A stretch of 64,000 nucleotides of DNA, taken from contig CAYWKD010000018.1 of assembly GCA_964458705.1 (NCBI GenBank), positions 5,223-69,222 of the forward strand. Direction: 5' to 3'. Of the stretch, positions 28,101 to 35,137 are shown piece after piece. Both the position numbers and the translations under genes were made by a program. The notes under the pieces are model-generated. The model was not told the DNA's origin and ran no database searches. It saw only the letters and a list, made by a program, of their open reading frames with translations. This DNA is from JAAUTG01 sp964458705 (GTDB taxonomy: Bacteria > Bacteroidota > Bacteroidia > Chitinophagales > Saprospiraceae). Position 1 is the first letter of the stretch. Every line of letters begins with the position of its first letter.

Positions 28101-29405
28101 GGCGATACAGCAGTACTTGATCTTACGCTGTTCACGTTGATTGAAGGAGAACCTATCACTTCCTTTATTGAAATCATAGGAGGTACGCCATTAGATAATG
28201 ATTCAACACCTGATAATGGAGAAGCTCCAATACCTCGCGAAGACGATGAAGCAGTAGTAACGATCACATCAGCACCTGTTATCACTGGTGGCGACACTGC
28301 CGATGTAGCGCTGACATTAGAACTTCTGGACGAAGCATTCATCCAGTTTGGCAATGCCAGATTTTTATTGACACTGACCAACAGCGGTCCTGATAGTGTT
28401 GCAAATGTTAAAGTCAGTGCTTTGATTCCAGAAGGAATGGCATTCACGAGTGCAGTGGCTTCTCATGGTGCTTATGGTGTAGTAACGCAAGATTGGATAA
28501 TTCCATTCCTGCAAACGGGCGAGTCTGCAACTTTAGAATTGACGCTGTTTAGTCTAATTGAAGGAAGACCACTGACGCTATTTGCACAAGTTACAGAAAG
28601 CGATCAATTTGATCCAGACTCTACACCAGCTAACGATTTAGATGGCATTCCAGATGAAGATGATGAGGCACTAGCCACTATTCTGCCAGAAGGCGGCGTA
28701 ATGGGCGGCGATTCGTCTGATTTGGAGTTGAGTATTTCAGTGGATAACGAAGACTACGCAGCATTTAATAACTTTATTTATACCATCACAATAACGAATA
28801 AAGGTCCCGGAGCAGCTTCTAATATTTTTGTGGATGCGCCTTTGCCCGATAGCTTGGCTTTCACGAGTAAAGCGGCTTCTATTGGAGATTGGAATAACTT
28901 CTTCCAATTTTGGTTTATTCCATATTTAGAAAGTGGTGCATCACATACGCTGAAACTTAACTTATTTACTTTGTCTCGTGAAACACCTATTTCGTTCTTT
29001 GTACAAGTTCAGTCCGTAGATCAAGGCGATCCAGATTCTGTGCCTAACAATAATACAACAGGCGTCCCAGCAGAAGACGATGAAGCGGTCTTTACTTTCG
29101 GTCCTAGCAATAGTAGTAATGCACCCAATAGCAGTACTTACAGCAGAACTCTTATTTTTGGTGCAAGCGTATATCCAGTTCCAGCAAATGATATTGTACA
29201 CATCAATTTATCATCAGAAATAGACATGCAGTCCGATTTAATACTGTTAGATTGGAGCGGGAAAGTCGTGAATACAAGTCGGTTAGACTTATCAAAAGGT
29301 AGAAATCAAATATCACTGCCCATTGATGACTTGACTGATGGCATTTATCATATTGTGCTAAGTAACTCAAAAACACTTTTGCGCTTCGTAAAAATATCAA
29401 ATTGA
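25146..29405 (+). CDS. Giant secreted protein: six CHRD repeats, three DUF11-like domains, T9SS sorting tail
   Basis: Exported 1419-residue protein. The start is set at ATG 25146, which gives a clean signal peptide (residues 1-22, ending ASIAQ). Up to about residue 790 there are six CHRD repeats of 120-130 residues, each ending in a variant of GEIRGQLLPE. A spacer with fibronectin-like character follows (about 800-910). Three DUF11-like domains come next (starting ADLELSA, ADVALTL and SDLELSI), each with a TNxGPxxxxN core. The C-terminus is a T9SS type A sorting domain (VYPVPANDIVHINL to FVKISN). CHRD domains are thought to bind or shape metal-related or matrix material. The protein is likely a surface or matrix component carried by the type IX system. 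Confidence 0.88.
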   Translation: MKLKLYLFLLCFTLANFASIAQDTLIFKAQLSGRQQVLPVTTPATGTITVQTIGNQMILSGAFSKLTSAVIEDQTHIHLGFAGQEGAVVFGLIATLSDDGKSGLFDPALNTFSISDEQLKQLQNRQFYVNVHTTNHPSGEIRGQLLPDAMAYFSANLFGSNEVPAVISQGSGSIMIEVKSPTEWVLSGSFQNLGGDFDASIGGGAHLHIGLPNENGEVSVPINVTMDESLKSGVFLPDSNTFQVSTDQLITLGERKLYANIHTTTHSGGELRGQLIPAEASNIFRTRLSGTNTIPATISKGNGILLAEIYSDTLMVVSGGFDELGSAYLTNDPSQIGIFSGIAGEDGGLTFPFNLTTRGNNNAAINATNNVFLLNENQANRLYSRGFYINVSSINFPNGEIRGQLLPEGQVFMSSFLTGTLAVPASKSTGYGNIQAELNGNQLTISGAFNGLDNDFTDTAQIHLGVAGENGVAIFDLNAATSTNPKIGSFQSADNTFELRDEQVATLLNRSFYIEIPTGEAGQAEIRGQILPEANAYFVSTLSGQSLINGINTDANGQVILEITKDVITATGSFYNLSSATIEDNSIQLFRGLAGQVGNSFIALNPILNGNNSGRFTAQENTFETSEELLEQLASRSIYLNIPTSEMPEGEIRGQFLPQATAYYTSRLSSSNHIPLISNNGVGQLKADLVGNLLTITGAFANLAQAATDSSITVHIGQAGELGSVAFTLKPSLSENGDRGTLEAADNQFTLTNEQLTALKAERLYVQLRTSSEGGAIRGQLLPEPNKAPTGSIEITVPVDGQFFLSSGDPTSPLRLRWLQPEDSNPLYYIYQISTFNDFRLIEEEGLLEGVEENEVNYMLGDLDRYLAARGVEVGDTLQRYYRLIASDGSLQSIGKGNLISIVRGEVERILGADLELSATTPEGFYEIFNEVPYRITVTNKGPQVARNIVVKVPIPNGMAYTSASASTGRYNTFFQWWNFSELAVGDTAVLDLTLFTLIEGEPITSFIEIIGGTPLDNDSTPDNGEAPIPREDDEAVVTITSAPVITGGDTADVALTLELLDEAFIQFGNARFLLTLTNSGPDSVANVKVSALIPEGMAFTSAVASHGAYGVVTQDWIIPFLQTGESATLELTLFSLIEGRPLTLFAQVTESDQFDPDSTPANDLDGIPDEDDEALATILPEGGVMGGDSSDLELSISVDNEDYAAFNNFIYTITITNKGPGAASNIFVDAPLPDSLAFTSKAASIGDWNNFFQFWFIPYLESGASHTLKLNLFTLSRETPISFFVQVQSVDQGDPDSVPNNNTTGVPAEDDEAVFTFGPSNSSNAPNSSTYSRTLIFGASVYPVPANDIVHINLSSEIDMQSDLILLDWSGKVVNTSRLDLSKGRNQISLPIDDLTDGIYHIVLSNSKTLLRFVKISN

Positions 29406-29446
29406 TATGAACTGATTATGTAATTGATAATCAGATTATTATGTAG

Positions 29447-29497
29447 AAAAAAGTGCTTTACTTAAATGCGACTTGTCGTACCATCTAGCACTTTTTT
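29447..29497 (+). terminator. Terminator of the CHRD protein gene
   Basis: AAAAAAGTGCT (29447-29457) pairs with AGCACTTTTTT (29487-29497) across a 29-base loop, ending in seven T. It lies 42 bases after the stop codon. The long loop makes it slightly atypical. Confidence 0.6.
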
Positions 29498-29636
29498 TCT
29501 ACACTAAAAATATTCAGAGATTCTCATTGATTATAGAAGTATTTGTTTCTTTGTAGATTAGGTAGAAACTTTTTTAGCAAAATACTGTTTTTGTTGTCTA
29601 TTCTAACAGCAGTTGCTTGTTTTTAAAATTGAGAAA

Positions 29637-30062
29637 ATGAAAAAGTCAAACATCTTTATATATCGTGTGAAAGATAGTGGATTGGAAGTATTCATGATGA
29701 AAAAAGATGGTGAATATTGGGAACTGCCAGCAGGTGAATTAGAGCAAGTAAAAGCAATTGCGTTACAAAATAATGAACGCATTATCGAATTGGACGCTAC
29801 CGAAGACAATGGCGAGGGGATTTTTGAACAAGCCTATGCCGTAGAAGCCGATTGGCACGATATACCATCCCTCAAGTCTATTCTACACCATGATTTACTT
29901 TTTATGAAAGATACTGTGAAAAAGATGATTCCAGACATGATGGAACGTGGGAGTTTCGTAGCAGTGAAGGATGCTTTCAGAAAAGTATTGCCCAAACGTT
30001 ATCAGCAATTAAAAGAACTTAAAGATATTCTTACGGATAGAAATTTGACAAAATATCTTTAG
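29637..30062 (+). CDS. Nudix-like protein lacking the Nudix box
   Basis: Cytoplasmic protein of 141 residues. The first 40 residues (IFIYRVKDSGLEVFMMKKDGEYWELPAGELE) look like the opening strands of a Nudix hydrolase. The following helix does not contain the Glu-rich Nudix box: the expected region reads QVKAIALQNNERIIELD, so catalysis by this fold is unlikely. The C-terminal half is helical (FMKDTVKKMIPDMMERGSFVAVKDAFRKVLP). ATG 29637 is preferred to an ATG eight codons earlier. Transcribed alone, convergent with the MerC-family gene. Function unknown. Confidence 0.7.
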   Translation: MKKSNIFIYRVKDSGLEVFMMKKDGEYWELPAGELEQVKAIALQNNERIIELDATEDNGEGIFEQAYAVEADWHDIPSLKSILHHDLLFMKDTVKKMIPDMMERGSFVAVKDAFRKVLPKRYQQLKELKDILTDRNLTKYL

Positions 30063-30070
30063 GTAAAAGA

Positions 30071-30454
30071 TTAACTAGAAGTCATTACTCTACAAGAAGA
30101 TAGCTTCCAATTTTTGTAATGTGCAAATGCAATGGCAAAACCTCCAATAGCGGTTGCTAGATGTTCAAATTCTCCCTCTATAAAGCGACTCATTAGTAAA
30201 AAAACAAACCCTAGTGCTGCCCAAAGTAAGGGATTAATTCTTCGATGTGTTTCAAAATAGTTTTTTCCAATTGCCCAACTTGCTACAATAATTGCAACCA
30301 CAATTAGTGTCCATTCTATCGCAGGTTCCTCCAGCCAGCTCGCTCCACTCAACACTCCAATAGAAAGTAAAAAGGGAAGGGACAAACAATGGATAGCACA
30401 AAGAAAAGAAGCAGAAAAACCTAAGAAGTCTAAATTCCAACTAATAAATCGCAT
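30071..30454 (-). CDS. MerC domain-containing membrane protein
   Basis: Small MerC-like membrane protein of 127 residues with four hydrophobic helices. The first contains the motif FSASFLCAIHCLSLPFLLS, whose Cys-Ala-Ile-His-Cys pair is the metal-binding signature of MerC-type importers. Stand-alone MerC-like proteins in Bacteroidota often sit with zinc-responsive genes. Here the gene is preceded by a perfect palindrome (30489-30507) suited to a Fur/Zur-type repressor. A role in zinc or another metal is inferred from this, and mercury resistance is unlikely because no other mer gene is present. Confidence 0.8.
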   Translation of the reverse strand: MRFISWNLDFLGFSASFLCAIHCLSLPFLLSIGVLSGASWLEEPAIEWTLIVVAIIVASWAIGKNYFETHRRINPLLWAALGFVFLLMSRFIEGEFEHLATAIGGFAIAFAHYKNWKLSSCRVMTSS

Positions 30455-30782
30455 AAGTAAAATAATATTTCAACTGGAAACGTCAACTAATGCAACATAG
30501 TTGCATTGTAATATAAGAAATTCTGAGTAATCCAGCAAATATATCTCCTAGAGTATAAGACATTCCGAAGCCTTGCCAAAGAAATAGCACTTGATGACCC
30601 GACTGACGAACTACTTGCAGACTTAACAGCCTAACCAATTTAGATAATGAATGACCTTCTGGATACCAATATAGTTGCATTGAGTAACTTCACTTTTTCA
30701 ACGGCACACACCGCATCCCTTCTTATCTTCAATAGGATATATTTTTACATTAATTCGAGCAAACAACTACCTAAGCTAGCCA
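30455..30782. other. Intergenic region with operator, no supported gene
   Basis: 328 bases between the MerC-family gene and the HAD gene, both on the minus strand. It holds the palindrome at 30489-30507 and a half-site at 30671-30681. A 65-codon minus-strand frame (30483-30680) begins and ends in these repeats and resembles no protein, so it is not called. Confidence 0.5.
30489..30507. promoter_or_regulatory. Palindromic operator, Zur/Fur-like candidate
   Basis: AATGCAAC-ATA-GTTGCATT is a perfect 8-bp inverted repeat with a 3-base spacer, 35-53 bases upstream of the MerC-family start codon. A half-site ATAGTTGCATT recurs at 30671-30681. The shape fits metal-responsive repressor sites. The regulator itself is not in the window. 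Confidence 0.55.
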
Positions 30783-31451
30783 TTAGAGTTTCATCACCGC
30801 CAATAGCTCTTGCAGGTTATCAATAATAGCTGTTGGATGGGCAGTTTGTAGTTGTTCTCTTGTTTGTGCTCCAGTTGTAATACCTATGGAATAAGCACAG
30901 TGGGCATTATGTCCTTCTTCAATATCTACTGTAGAATCTCCAATTTTAGCAACTGACTTTGCATCTACAACACCTAATTGTTTCATAGCCAATTCGATCA
31001 TATCTGGAGCTGGTCTTCCATGTTTGACATCAGAAGCACAGATCGTTAGATCAATATGCGGATGATTTGTCCAGTTTAAGCGATTCAGCAATTGCGCTAC
31101 GGTTGGTCGGTCGTATCCTGTATTTAAGGCAACTTTGATAGCTTTTTCTTGCAGTGCTTTGAAGGTTGCTTCGGCGTGAGGCTGAGGAAAGATAGGTTCT
31201 TCGATATAAGCCATCTTCAATCGTTGCTTGAAGTCTTCAAATATCTCTTCCGCCTGCTCTGTGCTTGCATTGATGTATTCCAACACAGACTTTATCGCGT
31301 TCAATTTTTCTCTGCCGGCTGCCATTTTCAAAACTATATCCAGCTCCACTTCAAAGCCTTTTGCCTGTATAGCTTTTTGAACTGTTTTATAAACAATGTT
31401 TTGCTCATCGACTGTTGTGCCAGCCATATCGAAGATGACGAGTTGAATCAT
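30783..31451 (-). CDS. Phosphonatase-like HAD hydrolase (PhnX-like)
   Basis: HAD-superfamily hydrolase of 222 residues. The nucleophile Asp8 lies in IFDMAGTTVDE, where the Ala at position 10, in place of the usual Asp, is typical of phosphonoacetaldehyde hydrolases. Lys49 in KMAAGREKLNAIK sits where PhnX carries its Schiff-base lysine. KIGDSTVDIEEGHNA is motif IV. This pattern fits the phosphonatase-like family (TIGR03351), expected to split the C-P bond of phosphonoacetaldehyde or a relative. Last gene of a three-gene unit, 48 bases after the FAD oxidoreductase gene, which belongs to a family tied to phosphonate use. Confidence 0.82.
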   Translation of the reverse strand: MIQLVIFDMAGTTVDEQNIVYKTVQKAIQAKGFEVELDIVLKMAAGREKLNAIKSVLEYINASTEQAEEIFEDFKQRLKMAYIEEPIFPQPHAEATFKALQEKAIKVALNTGYDRPTVAQLLNRLNWTNHPHIDLTICASDVKHGRPAPDMIELAMKQLGVVDAKSVAKIGDSTVDIEEGHNAHCAYSIGITTGAQTREQLQTAHPTAIIDNLQELLAVMKL

Positions 31452-31499
31452 TTTTTTTAGTTTAAGTGTATGGATTTTTTGTTGAGGAATTCGACTTAT

Positions 31500-32651
31500 T
31501 TATCCGTATAGCGCTCTGATATGTTGCTCGGCAAAACCTGCACTACCCGTCATGCCTTTACCACCAATGCCTGTAACAATATGAATTTTAGCTTCAATAT
31601 CGTGTTGAAAAATATCATTTGTTTTACTTTGGGAATAAACGCCGTACCATGTTTTTTCGATTTCCCATGTTTGTAAGTCAAAGATTCGCTTAGCCTCGTT
31701 GATGATGAATTGATTGATGCCTTCATTCATATCAAAGTCAAGGTCATCCATTTTTGCGGCATTAGCGTATTCATGCGAATCGCCCAGTATGACCGTCCCA
31801 TCTTCAGCTTGTTTGAATAGTATATGAATGCCGTATTGCTTTGCGAAATTGTCTTCAGGTTCTTTAGCTTTTACGGCTTTCCAAGAAGGACACTCCGAGA
31901 AACTTTCGTATCTACGAATGGTTAAGCCCGTCAGAATATTGCCGTTAATGCGTTGACTAGGCTGTGCTTTGGTAGAAAGCATTTGCAGTTTACTCACTTC
32001 AATTGGACTTTTTTCAAACACCGCTGGAAACAGCGTTTTGAAATTACTGCCACTACAAATGATTACCTTTTTTGCACGAACAATAAGTCCATTGGTGGTT
32101 TGCAGCTCGCAGCAACTGTTTTTTATATCCAAATCAATGACCTGCATTTTAGGCAAGTACTCCAAACTTTGCTGTTCTACCAGGTACGCTAATATCCGAT
32201 TTACGGCTATTCTTGGATTCACCGAAATTTCTGTTGGAAAATATAAGCCGCCCTTACAGTAACTTTTTTTGAGTCCTTCGTATTTTTGTAAGCAGGCTTC
32301 TTTAGTCAAAAGGTAAGATTCGTAATTATTGCGCTTATTTATTTGTGCTAGTTCTTCAAGTAATAGCAATTCTTCTTCATTCGAGGCAATATATACAGAA
32401 CCATGCTGAATGACAGAAATATCAAATTTTGATTGAATACTTTTATAAATATCCGTACTTCTTCGTCCCAGTAGCTGCCACTTCGTGTTCATACCAGAAG
32501 GGACAACCTGTCCGAAGTTGCGCACTGTTGCTCCTCTAGGAGAAGTGTCTTTTTCAAGTAAAGCTACTCTTAACCCTCTTTTCAAGGCATGATAAGCATG
32601 GAATGTGCCTAAAATGCCACCACCTACTATTACTAGATCGAAGTATTTCAT
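31500..32651 (-). CDS. FAD-dependent oxidoreductase of the TIGR03364 type
   Basis: DAO-like flavoprotein of 383 residues. The dinucleotide-binding motif VIVGGGILGTFHA (GxGxxG at residues 10-15) and EKD near residue 38 mark the FAD site. GATVRNFGQVVPSGMN is a signature of the phosphonate-associated oxidoreductase family TIGR03364. The C-terminus has VTGIGGKGMTGSAGFAEQ. Relatives oxidise amino or N-methylamino phosphonates to an aldehyde, which a phosphonatase can cleave. The gene directly precedes that of the PhnX-like enzyme and follows that of a phosphodiesterase-like protein by 34 bases. The exact substrate is not known. Confidence 0.85.
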   Translation of the reverse strand: MKYFDLVIVGGGILGTFHAYHALKRGLRVALLEKDTSPRGATVRNFGQVVPSGMNTKWQLLGRRSTDIYKSIQSKFDISVIQHGSVYIASNEEELLLLEELAQINKRNNYESYLLTKEACLQKYEGLKKSYCKGGLYFPTEISVNPRIAVNRILAYLVEQQSLEYLPKMQVIDLDIKNSCCELQTTNGLIVRAKKVIICSGSNFKTLFPAVFEKSPIEVSKLQMLSTKAQPSQRINGNILTGLTIRRYESFSECPSWKAVKAKEPEDNFAKQYGIHILFKQAEDGTVILGDSHEYANAAKMDDLDFDMNEGINQFIINEAKRIFDLQTWEIEKTWYGVYSQSKTNDIFQHDIEAKIHIVTGIGGKGMTGSAGFAEQHIRALYG

Positions 32652-32685
32652 TTATTTCTCTTAGTTGTAGCCCTCTATCCCTGCC

Positions 32686-33771
32686 CTATCTAAACATCAA
32701 TTCAATAACTTTTCCAACCTCTTCTTTCTCATTTTCATAATCCAAGCCTAGAAAAGCTGCGGCTGTTTTTGCTATTTGATTTTGCCCCCATTGTCCTACT
32801 TCTTTCAACTCTCCCAAGGCTGGTGTGTCAGGACCAATGGCTGCCATCCAAATAGCGTTGGAACCTTCAAAAGTCTTACCATGGCTCTTCCATTCAGATT
32901 TTGGAGAGCTTCCTCGACCGTGATCTGTTGTAATCAAAAAGGTAGTCTTACCAGCATAAACGGGATCAGACTGGACATATTCCCACAATTCCTTAAGCCA
33001 TTGATCGGTTTGATAGGCCGATTTTAGATAATGATCATAATCGCCATCGTGTCCAAAATCATCAGTTTCTCCATAAGAGATATAGACCACTTTGGGGTGC
33101 TTACGCTTGATGTATTCTAGGCAATAGTTATGAGTGAATACATCAAGCCGAACGGTTGACCAAGGACTTGGCACGGTAGGTTGTAGCTCATTCAAATACT
33201 GCTCTTTCCATGATAAGTCATTTCCAGTTGCGGGTTCAAATCCAGCATTGACAGGGATGCCGCTGCGCTTTTCGTTGATAATGTAAGGAAATACATCCCA
33301 AGAGCCGAATGCTGCCACGCTTCCATTGTATTCAGGTTGGTTGTTCAGCCATTCTAGCACTGTTTGATTTTCGTTCCACTTCTTGGCATTGGAATTGATT
33401 TTAGGATCACTAAATCCCGTCAATATTTCACTATAGCCAGGATAAGAAAACCAGTAGAAATTGGTGCAATTCACTTTATTCCCAAAATTTCTGTTGCCAT
33501 AAAGCTGTCCTGAAGTCGCTAAAGTACTCCAAAACCAAGGCATTAACTTTTCACGTCGCTCTTCGGCAGTTGGTGCTGCAAATAAGTTTTGCAGTTCAGT
33601 AGTGTCATTTACATATTTTCTATCGTTCATGAGACTATCTGTCGCCCCTTGAAATACTTCTTCCCAGCGTAATCCATCTAATGTGATGATAAAAATATTT
33701 TCAGTTTTTGTGTTCTGCGCTAATAATGAGAATTGGATAAAGAGCAATCCTAATGGAAGTATAAGTTTCAT
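32686..33771 (-). CDS. Alkaline phosphatase superfamily phosphodiesterase, exported
   Basis: Exported enzyme of 361 residues with a signal peptide (residues 1-18, FSLLAQ). The fold is the nucleotide pyrophosphatase/phosphodiesterase branch of the alkaline phosphatase superfamily. Metal ligands are suggested by LDGLRWEE near the start, YGETDDFGHDGDYDHY and TTDHGRGSSPKSEWKSHG. The nucleophile is probably Ser in SYPGYSEILTG. Members cleave phosphodiesters, phosphomonoesters or phosphonoacetate. It is probably the first gene of the unit with the FAD oxidoreductase and HAD genes, so it may release the phosphonate from a larger molecule in the periplasm. Confidence 0.85.
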   Translation of the reverse strand: MKLILPLGLLFIQFSLLAQNTKTENIFIITLDGLRWEEVFQGATDSLMNDRKYVNDTTELQNLFAAPTAEERREKLMPWFWSTLATSGQLYGNRNFGNKVNCTNFYWFSYPGYSEILTGFSDPKINSNAKKWNENQTVLEWLNNQPEYNGSVAAFGSWDVFPYIINEKRSGIPVNAGFEPATGNDLSWKEQYLNELQPTVPSPWSTVRLDVFTHNYCLEYIKRKHPKVVYISYGETDDFGHDGDYDHYLKSAYQTDQWLKELWEYVQSDPVYAGKTTFLITTDHGRGSSPKSEWKSHGKTFEGSNAIWMAAIGPDTPALGELKEVGQWGQNQIAKTAAAFLGLDYENEKEEVGKVIELMFR

Positions 33772-33922
33772 TTCTGTTTATTTTGTTTGGGCAAAGTTGT
33801 TACAAGTGTCTTATGGATAGGATATTAAGTGGTTAATTTATTGTTATGAATAAATTGAGAAGACTAACTTAAAAAATTAATACAAGACCACATATAAAAT
33901 TACAGAATAATACATTTTAAAA

Positions 33923-34852
33923 TTAGATTTCAACAAAATTAGCATCACTTTGCTTAAATATTGCTTGAATACTTAGCTCTTTTTTCAAATCACTTTCATC
34001 AAATGCAGGATGTGGAACAGGAATATACTCAATGAGCGAAGGGCTTTCTGTAAAGTATTGACAAATCTCGGATACTTCATCGTCGCATTCATAGAAGCTA
34101 GTTTCTCTTTGGTTGTAGGTTTCTAGATTGACTTGATCGCTTTGCTTTTTTAGAATAATTTTTCTGCTGATCGGCATGTAAGCATTGGACATAGAAACGC
34201 CAATCCCCTTAATGAAATGTAGGCTTTCATCATAAGAGGGCGGCAGTGAGAAATGAATAATGAAGTTATCTTTATTGATTGTTCCAACTTCCAACAACTG
34301 AACTGTAAGTAAATGATTATTGGTCAGATAGATAAATCCTTCGTAAAATGCGGGGCTCTTAACATTGCCTTTACGTGCTTGAAACAGATCATCTTTCTTA
34401 TTATGTCGAATGAAGAAGGGTTCTTTTTTTACTTTATAGCCAAAAGTAGAAATGTAGTAGCAATCATACACGCCCACTAGTTTATCTAAAATTTGAGGAA
34501 TGGATTGCTCGATTTTTGAATTGACATAGACTTTAGCTTTATTCGATTGACTTTCACTGCTTTCCTCACCTAGCAGTTCTAGTAGTTTAATATAATTGCC
34601 AATCTCTCTTCTAATCTTCTTCTCTGAAATGTTATTGGCAGTACTAAAAATAGCTGAAATCTTAGTCTTCAGGTGCTTATCCTCTGAGGATAACTTGTCT
34701 ATTTCAGGAAAAATATTATTAATTAATGTTGAGTAAACAGATGGGAATACATTGATTTGTTTGGCAATATCCTTTTTCTTCAGTCCTTTTGTTTGCAATG
34801 CTGAAGCAACTGTCAGAAAAACTTGGATGTTTTCTTTGAATGTTCTTGTCAT
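33923..34852 (-). CDS. Unrecognised probable DNA-binding regulator
   Basis: 309 residues with no family I can name. The N-terminus resembles a helix-turn-helix: KKKDIAKQINVFPSVYSTLINNI (about residues 26-48), with the turn near INVFPS. The central and C-terminal part (about residues 115-290) is beta-rich and could bind a ligand. There are no membrane segments or signal peptide. It is divergent from the SusC gene (285-base gap) and upstream of the phosphonate-type genes on its own strand. A TACTTTTG element on the minus strand (34920-34927) could be its -7 box. Most likely it controls the importer and catabolic genes on both sides. Confidence 0.6.
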   Translation of the reverse strand: MTRTFKENIQVFLTVASALQTKGLKKKDIAKQINVFPSVYSTLINNIFPEIDKLSSEDKHLKTKISAIFSTANNISEKKIRREIGNYIKLLELLGEESSESQSNKAKVYVNSKIEQSIPQILDKLVGVYDCYYISTFGYKVKKEPFFIRHNKKDDLFQARKGNVKSPAFYEGFIYLTNNHLLTVQLLEVGTINKDNFIIHFSLPPSYDESLHFIKGIGVSMSNAYMPISRKIILKKQSDQVNLETYNQRETSFYECDDEVSEICQYFTESPSLIEYIPVPHPAFDESDLKKELSIQAIFKQSDANFVEI

Positions 34853-35137
34853 AGAGAGTGATTGATTAAAGCATTGATTATCAAATTATTTAAATCTATA
34901 AATACGCTCTAATCCATACAAAAGTAACAGCATTATATTAATCCATATTAATAGTACAATTAATTTATTGTTAAGTATTAATTAAACATAATTCACCTTG
35001 CAGTTTACTTTCGCTTATCACCTTTGCAATTGTTTATGTGCAATAAAAGTATTGTACAGAAGACGGAAATATAAGCTGCTTTGCAATTTGTATAGTAGTT
35101 CAACTATCACTTTTTAATTAATCTAAATCATTTATCT

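Noticed and set aside
30071..30454. Mercury resistance operon
   Set aside because: Only a MerC-like protein is present. There is no MerA, MerR, MerT or MerP.
30483..30680. 65-codon minus-strand frame upstream of the MerC-like gene
   Set aside because: It begins and ends within the palindrome half-sites and has no protein-like features. Better explained as a regulatory region.
33233..33243. GGTTCAAATCC, resembling a tRNA T-loop
   Set aside because: It lies inside the phosphodiesterase coding sequence, and no cloverleaf arms can be drawn around it.
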